A DNA stretch of 10,498 bases from Clostridium sp. UBA3947 (lineage in GTDB: Bacteria > Bacillota > Clostridia > Clostridiales > Clostridiaceae). Under the pieces are notes generated by a model. The model had not been told where the DNA came from and did not search any database. It saw only the letters and a program-made list of their open reading frames with translations. The stretch is taken from contig DGDR01000199.1 in assembly GCA_002385545.1 (NCBI GenBank), forward strand, positions 1 to 10,498, given 5' to 3'. The position numbers and the translations under genes are program-made. Positions 1 through 4,572 of the stretch are shown here, piece by piece. Each line of letters starts with the position of its first letter. Position 1 is the stretch's first letter.

Positions 1-5
1 CTACA

Positions 6-125
6 CTAATATACTAACACCATAACGAAAATAATATAAGCCATAGTAACAAAAGTAGTAATACCGGCTATTATTTCCGTTTTAACTGTGGTATGATTTT
101 CTTCCAGTTTGAAAAAGTTATTCAT
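6..125 (-). pseudogene. 5' remnant of an AzgA/NCS2-type purine (guanine/hypoxanthine) permease, broken after 39 codons
   Basis: Read on the minus strand from the ATG at 125, the frame gives FFKLEENHTTVKTEI then AGITTFVTMAYIIFV. This is the characteristic N-terminus and first membrane helix of AzgA/PbuG-type nucleobase permeases, proton-driven importers of adenine, guanine or hypoxanthine. The family is normally about 430-470 residues with a dozen or more membrane helices. Here the frame ends at TAG (8-6), right after the conserved helix where NPSIL-like sequence is expected. The other two forward frames also close, at 16-14 and 3-1; the last of them still reads SIL. So one simple frameshift does not restore the gene within the window. 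Start choice is secure: GGAGG at 137-133 lies 7 bases upstream, and a purine riboswitch precedes it. A sequencing error or a junction just outside the window cannot be excluded. Confidence 0.72.
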
Positions 126-132
126 TTGTTAT

Positions 133-137
133 CCTCC
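133..137 (-). promoter_or_regulatory. ribosome binding site of the permease remnant
   Basis: The minus strand reads AGGGGAGGAT directly after the terminator hairpin and 7 bases before the ATG at 125. It fixes the start codon of the broken permease and shows that the riboswitch hairpin controls this reading frame. Confidence 0.8.
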
Positions 138-142
138 CCTAT

Positions 143-183
143 TAAAAATAAGCACATAATCCTACAAGTAGAATTATGTGCTT
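143..183 (-). terminator. riboswitch expression-platform terminator
   Basis: On the minus strand AAGCACATAAT (183-173) pairs perfectly over 11 bp with ATTATGTGCTT (160-150). An inner CTAC/GTAG stem caps it, and the short T-run TATTTTTA follows at about 150-143. It lies between the guanine aptamer and the permease RBS, the standard place for a ligand-induced terminator. The upstream minus-strand segment 221-210 (GTTAATGCGCTT) is partly complementary to the 5' arm (AAGC, then CATAA with one mismatch and one bulge), so it may be the antiterminator. That pairing is inferred by eye, not folded. Confidence 0.75.
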
Positions 184-241
184 TTAATCAAGTTAATATA
201 ACACGGCTTAAGCGCATTAACTGAATAAAAACATCATATCC

Positions 242-310
242 ACTCATAGTAAAGCAATTTATGGTTGCTTTGTAGAAACTTTCGAACCATATTTTCGAAA
301 TTATATGAGT
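242..310 (-). ncRNA. purine riboswitch aptamer, guanine/hypoxanthine class
   Basis: Read on the minus strand from 310 to 242, every hallmark of the purine aptamer is present. P1 is ACTCATA (310-304) with TATGAGT (248-242). P2 is TTTCGAA/TTCGAAA, 7 perfect bp around loop AATATGG. P3 is AAAGCAA/TTGCTTT, 7 perfect bp around loop CCATAAA. The GG of L2 and CC of L3 can form the conserved kissing pairs. The J2/3 core is GTTTCTAC (279-272), with the ligand-contacting U51 at 274. The specificity base before the 3' P1 strand is C (249, equivalent to C74 of the Bacillus xpt switch), which selects guanine or hypoxanthine over adenine. U at position 51 argues against the 2'-deoxyguanosine variant. With the downstream terminator it should be an OFF switch for purine import. 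Confidence 0.96.
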
Positions 311-352
311 TAAAATTTGATTTTATTTCGAGAATATCCTCTTGATGAATTA

Positions 353-381
353 ATATTATCAAAATTAAACAATCTTGTCAA
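353..381 (-). promoter_or_regulatory. sigma-A promoter of the purine riboswitch transcript
   Basis: The minus strand has a perfect -35 TTGACA (381-376), a 17-base spacer and -10 TAATAT (358-353). Transcription should begin near 346, some 35 bases before the aptamer. A second perfect TTGACA lies 18 bases upstream (399-394) but has no good -10 at the right distance. Confidence 0.82.
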
Positions 382-465
382 TTCATTTGTATATGTCAAA
401 ACAATATTTTTTTATTTTATTTTAATGTTCGTAATTTTTATTTCTAGTTTTTATTAAGAAAAATG

Positions 466-484
466 TTTATACTATATATATAAT
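466..484 (+). promoter_or_regulatory. putative promoter -10 region of the DUF503 gene
   Basis: The segment TTTATACTATATATATAAT contains TATACT (468-473) and TATAAT (479-484), 25-40 bases upstream of the DUF503 start. No convincing -35 is visible. The first 15 bases recur exactly at 1526-1540 in front of the other small + strand gene. The rest of 311-465 is very AT-rich and holds only the opposing riboswitch promoter. Confidence 0.4.
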
Positions 485-508
485 TTAATCCAATTGAGGA
501 GGTGTGTT

Positions 509-790
509 ATGGTAATAGCTACAGCAAAAATTAATTTGAAAGCTGATTGGTGTCATTCTTTAAAAGAAAAAAGGATGGTAGTTAATAAAATCATTGATAA
601 GGTTACTAATAAATTTAATGTATCAATTAGTGAAGTTGAGGATATGGATTTACATAACTCAATAGTTTTAGGTATAGCTAGCGTTAGCAACTCTACTGCC
701 CATGGTGATAGTGTAATTCAAAAAGTAATAAACTATATTGAAAATACCACAGAAGCATATATCACTAACATTGAAACAGAAATACTATAG
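509..790 (+). CDS. DUF503 family (YlxP-like) small protein
   Basis: The 93-residue product matches the DUF503 family in length and signature. The N-terminal beta strand is VIATAKINL, then comes the hallmark HSLKEKRMVVNKIIDK (about residues 16-31), then NVSISEVEDMDLHNSIVLGIA and a helix near the C-terminus (VIQKVINYIE). The family includes Bacillus YlxP, which is usually encoded between infB and rbfA. Its biochemical function is not established; a ribosome-related or RNA-related role is only inferred from that neighbourhood. Here the gene stands alone with its own promoter region. The ATG at 509 is chosen because AGGAGGTG (498-505) lies just upstream; a longer frame from TTG 494 would place the RBS inside the coding region. 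It converges with the SRAP gene, and its last codons form one arm of a hairpin. Confidence 0.88.
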   Translation: MVIATAKINLKADWCHSLKEKRMVVNKIIDKVTNKFNVSISEVEDMDLHNSIVLGIASVSNSTAHGDSVIQKVINYIENTTEAYITNIETEIL

Positions 791-818
791 GAGATAATTG
801 ATACCCTATAGTATTTCT
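778..818. terminator. hairpin between convergent genes, possible bidirectional terminator
   Basis: AGAAATACTATAGG (778-791) and CCTATAGTATTTCT (805-818) form a perfect 14-bp inverted repeat with a 13-base loop. Each arm contains the last codons and stop of one convergent gene. T-rich tracts are weak on both sides (TATTTCT lies within the arm), so it is not a textbook intrinsic terminator. Its position between two convergent stop codons nevertheless argues for transcript ending or 3' protection. Confidence 0.6.
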
Positions 819-1429
819 GAGAAGCTTATTTGCTCTATATCTTCACAATTACTTTTAACATAACATTGATTATAATGTTTTTCAAGTATCAAGGCTTTAT
901 CAATCTTAGTTATAGATGAATCTAACCAATAGCTTAACATATCATTAGTTATTATTAAAGGCATTCTTGGATGAATATATTCAAGATTATCTGCTGCAGG
1001 AACAGTAAGTATTACAACTGCTTCGTATATATTATCCGCTTTGTCTTTGAAATTACCATAAATTCCAGCTAAAGAAATGAAATCACTATCTTTTACGGAT
1101 ATTTCAATCTTTTCTTTAACTTTTCCCTTCTTATGCCATTCAAAATATGAACTAGCAGGAATTAAGCATCTTTTATATTCTAAAAGACCCTTGAATAAAG
1201 GCTTTTCCTCTACAGTTTCAAACCTAGCATTTATTATACTTTTATTTAAATATTTTATCCCCCACAGTGTTTTTTTCAGTAAGTTTTCATTATTTTTTCT
1301 AATAATGATAGGAATGTTAGTGCCAGGAAACTGTTCGCCTGTTTGAAAATTATCAATGATTTTATTTTTTATATTATAACTTTTAACTACTTCATCTATT
1401 TCCATTGCCAGTAAATATCTTCCGCACAT
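806..1429 (-). CDS. SRAP/HMCES-family abasic-site DNA-protein crosslink protein (YedK-like)
   Basis: The 207-residue protein carries the full SRAP signature. MCGRY at the N-terminus exposes Cys2 once Met1 is removed. NARFE (N67) lies in the DNA-binding core. SSYFEW (E97) replaces the usual GFYEW glutamate motif, and HPRMP (H153) supplies the catalytic histidine. In studied members (E. coli YedK, human HMCES) Cys2 forms a stable thiazolidine crosslink with abasic sites in single-stranded DNA, shielding them during replication; the Glu and His serve formation and reversal of the crosslink. All of these residues are present and the length is normal, so the protein should be active. The ATG at 1429 has AAGGAG at 1443-1438. 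The gene is monocistronic, and no LexA box is obvious upstream. It was formerly annotated as SOS response-associated peptidase. Confidence 0.95.
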   Translation of the reverse strand: MCGRYLLAMEIDEVVKSYNIKNKIIDNFQTGEQFPGTNIPIIIRKNNENLLKKTLWGIKYLNKSIINARFETVEEKPLFKGLLEYKRCLIPASSYFEWHKKGKVKEKIEISVKDSDFISLAGIYGNFKDKADNIYEAVVILTVPAADNLEYIHPRMPLIITNDMLSYWLDSSITKIDKALILEKHYNQCYVKSNCEDIEQISFSEIL

Positions 1430-1501
1430 ATTATCAGCTCCTTAATATGAATTTTGATTTAGTTTTAATTACTAATTTTAATTTTGCATCCATTATTTAT
1501 G

Positions 1502-1510
1502 ATTATAACA
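1502..1510 (-). promoter_or_regulatory. extended -10 promoter element of the SRAP gene
   Basis: On the minus strand TGTTATAAT (1510-1502) is a perfect extended -10 (TG-N-TATAAT), about 70 bases upstream of the SRAP start. The -35 region is poor, as is tolerated with an extended -10. It lies back to back with the + strand promoter region at 1515-1542. Confidence 0.5.
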
Positions 1511-1514
1511 TTAA

Positions 1515-1542
1515 TTTTCAATGAATTTATACTATATATAAT
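1515..1542 (+). promoter_or_regulatory. putative promoter of the coiled-coil protein gene
   Basis: TTTTCA (1515-1520), a 16-base spacer and TATAAT (1537-1542) give a plausible sigma-A promoter 37 bases before the gene start. The stretch also contains TTTATACTATATATA (1526-1540), identical to the element in front of the DUF503 gene. Which of the overlapping TATACT/TATAAT hexamers is used cannot be decided by eye. Confidence 0.45.
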
Positions 1543-1578
1543 GACAAAATAATAATGAACAGTTTAAGGAGGTGCATA

Positions 1579-1935
1579 ATGATGAATGATAGGCAAAAAA
1601 AAGAACAGGCTAATAGAGTTGATCAGTTGATTAATTTAGTTGAAAAGCACACAAGAACTGAGAGACATTTGGAACAACACAGTGATATATCTAATCCTGA
1701 CAACTTAGAGAATGCTGAGGAAATACAAAGAAAAAGAGAAGAAGAAATTGATAATTTGAAAAATATTATTGCTTATGGAGAGCATGATACTGATGAAGTT
1801 GAAAACTTAAAACGAAATATTAAGTATACTGATGGATATTTAAATCATAATAAAGAGAATATGGATAGTGAAACCTTAGAAAATACTATTGAAAAGCAAA
1901 AACACAGAAAGGAACAGCTAGACAGTTTAACATAA
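1579..1935 (+). CDS. small hydrophilic coiled-coil protein with internal duplication, function unknown
   Basis: I do not recognise a characterised family. The 118-residue product is highly charged, has no cysteine, no signal peptide and no membrane segment, and is rich in Glu, Lys, Asn and Gln. Long helical stretches (residues 1-34, 40-66, 72-90, 96-117) suggest a helical bundle or coiled coil in the cytoplasm. Residues 26-60 and 83-117 align without gaps over 35 positions with about 11 identities (shared core LEN..E.Q..R.E..D.L), so the protein looks like an ancient tandem duplication. The start is ATG 1579, or equally ATG 1582, because AAGGAGGTG (1566-1574) lies just upstream; the longer frame from 1555 would contain the RBS. 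A promoter-like element precedes it and a strong hairpin terminator follows, so it is a single-gene unit that is very probably expressed. Confidence 0.8.
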   Translation: MMNDRQKKEQANRVDQLINLVEKHTRTERHLEQHSDISNPDNLENAEEIQRKREEEIDNLKNIIAYGEHDTDEVENLKRNIKYTDGYLNHNKENMDSETLENTIEKQKHRKEQLDSLT

Positions 1936-1938
1936 AAC

Positions 1939-1962
1939 AAAGCTCGGTGCAACCGAGCTTTT
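1939..1962. terminator. hairpin terminator between convergent genes
   Basis: AAAGCTCGGT (1939-1948) and ACCGAGCTTT (1952-1961) form a perfect, partly GC-rich 10-bp stem with a three-base loop. It is followed by T on the + strand (CTTTTAA) and by CTTTGTTTTA on the minus strand. It sits between the stop codons of the coiled-coil gene and the desulfurase-family gene, so it probably terminates both. Confidence 0.85.
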
Positions 1963-3124
1963 AATAATAATTTTGATTTCTAGAAAGTTGTTGAAGCGCC
2001 TTTGATATATACAGTACATCTTCTTTAGTATTAAATAATCCAAAACTAAAACGTATAGTTCCCTCAGGAAAAGTTCCCATGGTTTTGTGAGCTAAGGGAG
2101 AACAATGTATACCTGTTCTGGTCATAATACCAAATTCTTTATCTAATAAGTAACCTGCTTCAGCACAGTCCATATTATCAATGGTTATAGAAAATACAGC
2201 AGTTCTGTCTTGTATAGAATTTATACCATGAAGAGTAATACCATCAATATTTAAAATGTTATCTAAAAATAGCTTGCTTAATTCCTGCTCATGGTGCCAT
2301 ATAGTTGATAATCCAACCTCTTTAATATACTTTATACCTGCGTTTAACCCGAAAATACCTGGAATATTTAAAGTACCACTTTCAAATTTATCTGGCAATA
2401 TTTCTGGTTGAAACTCTTGTTCTGAAAAGCTTCCAGTGCCTCCTTCTCTAAAGGGCTTAACCATAGCAGCAAAATCGTCTCTAAAAAGGATTCCTCCAGT
2501 GCCTTGAGGCCCTAATAAACCTTTATGTCCTGTAAATGGCAGAGCGCTTAGGTTGAGCTTTTGAAAATCTATAGGTAGTATTCCAGCACTTTGAGCGCTA
2601 TCTATGACAAAATGTATACCTTTCTTTTTGCAAAGATTACCGATTTCTTGTATATTTTGAATAGTTCCAAAAACATTAGAAACATGATTGATTAAAATTA
2701 ATTTGGTATTATTTTGAATTGAGTTTTCTACTAACTCCACTGATAGCTTTCCATGTTTATCACAAGGTAATGTGATATATTCCACTCCGTTCCTTAAAAT
2801 AGAATGTAGTGGACGTATAACGGCATTATGTTCCATGGAGCTTACTAGAACATGGTCTCCCCTTTTAAGAAAGCCTTTGATTATTATATTTAAGCTTTCA
2901 GTTATATTAGAGGTAAATACAACATTTAATGGATTATTAAAATTGAATAATTCACATAGTAATTCTCTAGTTTCGAACACTACCCTGGCTGTTGAATAAG
3001 AATGTTCGTAATTTCCTCTAGATATATTTACACCAATATTATTTATGTAATTTAATAAGCTTTCACCAACTTGGCGAGGCTTTGGATATGTGGTAGCAGC
3101 ATTGTCTGCATAAACTTTTCTCAT
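1961..3124 (-). CDS. class-V aminotransferase, cysteine desulfurase family (NifS/SufS-like)
   Basis: The 387-residue protein is a full-length PLP-dependent fold-type I enzyme of the cysteine desulfurase group. Features in order are: ADNAATTYPKP (N-terminal family start, residues 6-16); SSMEHNA with H99, which stacks on PLP; VIDSAQSAG with D175 and Q178; the Schiff-base lysine K201 in FTGHKG; the TLNIPG motif (251-256); C341 in GIHCSPLAH, at the place of the persulfide-forming cysteine; and R358 in TIRFS, which binds substrate carboxylate. Such enzymes remove sulfur from L-cysteine, giving alanine and a protein persulfide. No iscU, sufU, thiI or mnmA lies next to it. This suggests one of the stand-alone clostridial paralogues whose acceptor is unknown; selenocysteine lyase activity is possible. 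RBS AGAGGTGA is at 3136-3129. It lies 52 bases downstream of the kinase-fold gene on the same strand, probably in one transcript. Confidence 0.9.
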   Translation of the reverse strand: MRKVYADNAATTYPKPRQVGESLLNYINNIGVNISRGNYEHSYSTARVVFETRELLCELFNFNNPLNVVFTSNITESLNIIIKGFLKRGDHVLVSSMEHNAVIRPLHSILRNGVEYITLPCDKHGKLSVELVENSIQNNTKLILINHVSNVFGTIQNIQEIGNLCKKKGIHFVIDSAQSAGILPIDFQKLNLSALPFTGHKGLLGPQGTGGILFRDDFAAMVKPFREGGTGSFSEQEFQPEILPDKFESGTLNIPGIFGLNAGIKYIKEVGLSTIWHHEQELSKLFLDNILNIDGITLHGINSIQDRTAVFSITIDNMDCAEAGYLLDKEFGIMTRTGIHCSPLAHKTMGTFPEGTIRFSFGLFNTKEDVLYISKALQQLSRNQNYY

Positions 3125-3161
3125 GTTTTCACCTCTATAGAATAACGGTTAAAATAATTGA

Positions 3162-3178
3162 AGGTGCTGTAAGCACCT
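3162..3178 (-). terminator. small hairpin at the end of the kinase-fold gene, weak terminator or attenuator
   Basis: On the minus strand AGGTGCT (3178-3172), loop TAC and AGCACCT (3168-3162) form a perfect 7-bp stem that overlaps the stop codon of the upstream gene. It is followed by only a diffuse T-rich stretch (TCAATTATTTT). It may lower read-through into the desulfurase gene rather than end transcription. Confidence 0.4.
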
Positions 3179-3665
3179 AGATACTGTCATAGAAAGCATC
3201 TCCTTCTTCATCGGTACATCCATAATCAATTAGTACTGGAACTGAATTAAGTAATCCCCATGAACTTGTAGATTCTATATCTTCGAAAAGCATATAAAAC
3301 TTTTTTGCAAAAGTCAATAGGTCTTTATAAGCTTCAGGTTCTGGTCTAATAGTTTTTAAATTTACTTTTTTGCCTCTATAAAGCAATGTTAAAGGTATTG
3401 CTCTAGGCATGAAAATCATATCTGGCTTATGCCAAACTATTGGACACAAATACTTTCTAAATCTTGATCCCGCATGAGTATAAACATATAATTCTACCTT
3501 GTTTTGATATAAACCTTCCATTCCTTTTGCTACTTTTACTACCCAATAATCATTAATAGCATATGCTACTCTGCTTATACCTTCTCCAAGATATTGAAAG
3601 TTGTTATGGATTTCTGTTAAGCTCATGCGGTGAATCTTTTTAAAATAGTTTCTTATTTTATCCAT
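3177..3665 (-). CDS. small protein-kinase-fold protein with degenerate catalytic loop
   Basis: The 162-residue protein has landmarks of an eukaryotic-like kinase fold in compact form. They are a glycine-rich loop YLGEGISRVAYAI (25-37), the lysine motif WVVKVAK (K44), a candidate helix-C glutamate E58 (NKVELYVY), a hinge-like DMIFMPRA (82-89) and VLIDYG (144-149), equivalent to DFG with D147. Related compact phage and bacterial kinase-like proteins usually read D-L-H-x-G-N-W-G before this last motif. Here the segment is DIESTSSWG (129-137), with Ser where the metal-binding Asn is expected and one extra residue. It may therefore be a pseudokinase or nucleotide sensor; fold and function are inferences from these motifs. 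The ATG at 3665 has GGTGAG at 3675-3670. The gene is upstream of, and probably co-transcribed with, the desulfurase-family gene, and divergent from the two-component system. Confidence 0.72.
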   Translation of the reverse strand: MDKIRNYFKKIHRMSLTEIHNNFQYLGEGISRVAYAINDYWVVKVAKGMEGLYQNKVELYVYTHAGSRFRKYLCPIVWHKPDMIFMPRAIPLTLLYRGKKVNLKTIRPEPEAYKDLLTFAKKFYMLFEDIESTSSWGLLNSVPVLIDYGCTDEEGDAFYDSI

Positions 3666-3683
3666 ATTCTCACCGTTCCATTT

Positions 3684-3706
3684 AACTATAGTTTTTTACT
3701 ATAGTT
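3684..3706. repeat. inverted repeat in the leader of the kinase-fold gene
   Basis: AACTATAGT (3684-3692) and ACTATAGTT (3698-3706) form a perfect 9-bp inverted repeat around five T residues, 19 bases upstream of the kinase-fold start codon. It could be an operator or a leader hairpin. The rest of the 226-base divergent gap (3666-3891) is AT-rich, with TATAAT-like words on the minus strand near 3745-3755 but no clear -35. Confidence 0.5.
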
Positions 3707-3891
3707 TATTAACAGAAATCATTAATTGCTACATCACCATGACTATTATATTATAGATATATAGTAGCTTCTATTTCTAAAAATCCAGATATCAACATCT
3801 AAATACTATATTAATTAATTCAATACAAATCGTTTGAAATATGGCTTATCTTATGTTAATTTTACATTAGATAGAAATATGGAGTGATGTT

Positions 3892-4572
3892 ATGGATAAA
3901 ACGATTTTACTGGTAGAAGATGAAAAGAGAATGAGAATATTGCTAGGTGATTATTTAAAAAAGGAAGGTTATAAATACCTTGAAGCCTCAAATGGCATCG
4001 AAGCTATAGAACTTTTTAATAAGGAAAAAGTTGATTTAGTTGTACTAGATATTATGATGCCCTTAATGGATGGTTGGGAAACTTGTAAGACCATAAGAAA
4101 AACATCAGATGTTCCCATTATCATCCTTACCGCCCGTTCTGAAGAAGATGATAAATTGCTAGGCTATGAGCTTGGGGCAGATGATTATGTAACAAAACCC
4201 TTTAGTCCAAAGGTTTTAGTAGCAAAAATAAAGGTCCTGTTAAAAAGATATGAAACTTTTAAGGAAAATAACTCAACTAATATGGATATAGATGGTTTAT
4301 TTATTGACGAATTATCCCATAAGGTTACAGTGGATGGAGAAGAAATTATATTATCCCCTAAAGAGTATGAATTACTGTTATATTTAGTAAAAAATAGCGG
4401 TATAGCTTTGACAAGAAATCAAATTTTAGATAATGTTTGGGGAATAGACTATTATGGAGATACAAGAACTGTAGACACCAATATTAAAAGATTAAGAGAA
4501 AAATTAAAAAGTAAAGCCTATCTTATTACTACAATAAGAGGTAGCGGTTACAGATTTGAGGTGCAAAAGTGA
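3892..4572 (+). CDS. OmpR/PhoP-family response regulator
   Basis: The 226-residue protein has a receiver domain (about 3-117) and a winged-helix DNA-binding domain (about 129-225), the normal OmpR-family layout and length. The acidic pocket is E9/D10, the phosphorylation site is D53 in LVVLDIMMP, the switch Thr is T80 in IIILTARS, and the conserved Lys is K102 in YVTKPF. The C-terminal domain shows LSPKEYELLLYLVKN, the recognition helix region TRTVDTNIKRLREKL, and the wing IRGSGYRFE. It should bind DNA as a dimer once phosphorylated by the kinase encoded next to it. RBS GGAG (3881-3884) lies 7 bases before the ATG. Its stop overlaps the kinase start (GTGA), which implies translational coupling. 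No target gene such as a transporter is attached, so the regulon cannot be guessed here. Confidence 0.96.
   Translation: MDKTILLVEDEKRMRILLGDYLKKEGYKYLEASNGIEAIELFNKEKVDLVVLDIMMPLMDGWETCKTIRKTSDVPIIILTARSEEDDKLLGYELGADDYVTKPFSPKVLVAKIKVLLKRYETFKENNSTNMDIDGLFIDELSHKVTVDGEEIILSPKEYELLLYLVKNSGIALTRNQILDNVWGIDYYGDTRTVDTNIKRLREKLKSKAYLITTIRGSGYRFEVQK

Noticed and set aside
394..399. Second TTGACA box upstream of the riboswitch
   Set aside because: No acceptable -10 hexamer lies 16-18 bases downstream, whereas the box at 376-381 has TAATAT at exactly 17.
494..508. TTG at 494 as a start giving a 98-residue DUF503 protein
   Set aside because: It would translate through the AGGAGGTG ribosome site, and the extra residues are not part of the family; ATG 509 fits.
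1077..1346. 89-codon open frame on the + strand inside the SRAP gene
   Set aside because: It is an antisense shadow of a gene with full catalytic motifs. It is Phe/Leu/Ser-rich as expected from AT-rich antisense, and has no RBS. The same holds for frames at 2772-2999, 4766-4969 (-), 6242-6676, 7708-7914 and 9807-9989.
1555..1578. ATG at 1555 as start of the coiled-coil protein
   Set aside because: The AAGGAGGTG ribosome site lies inside this extension, so ATG 1579 or 1582 is the real start.
3834..3867. Promoter with TTGAAA at 3834-3839 before the response regulator
   Set aside because: At a 17-base spacer the -10 would be TAATTT, only three matches to consensus; TATGTT and TACATT nearby have wrong spacing. 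Not reported as a feature.
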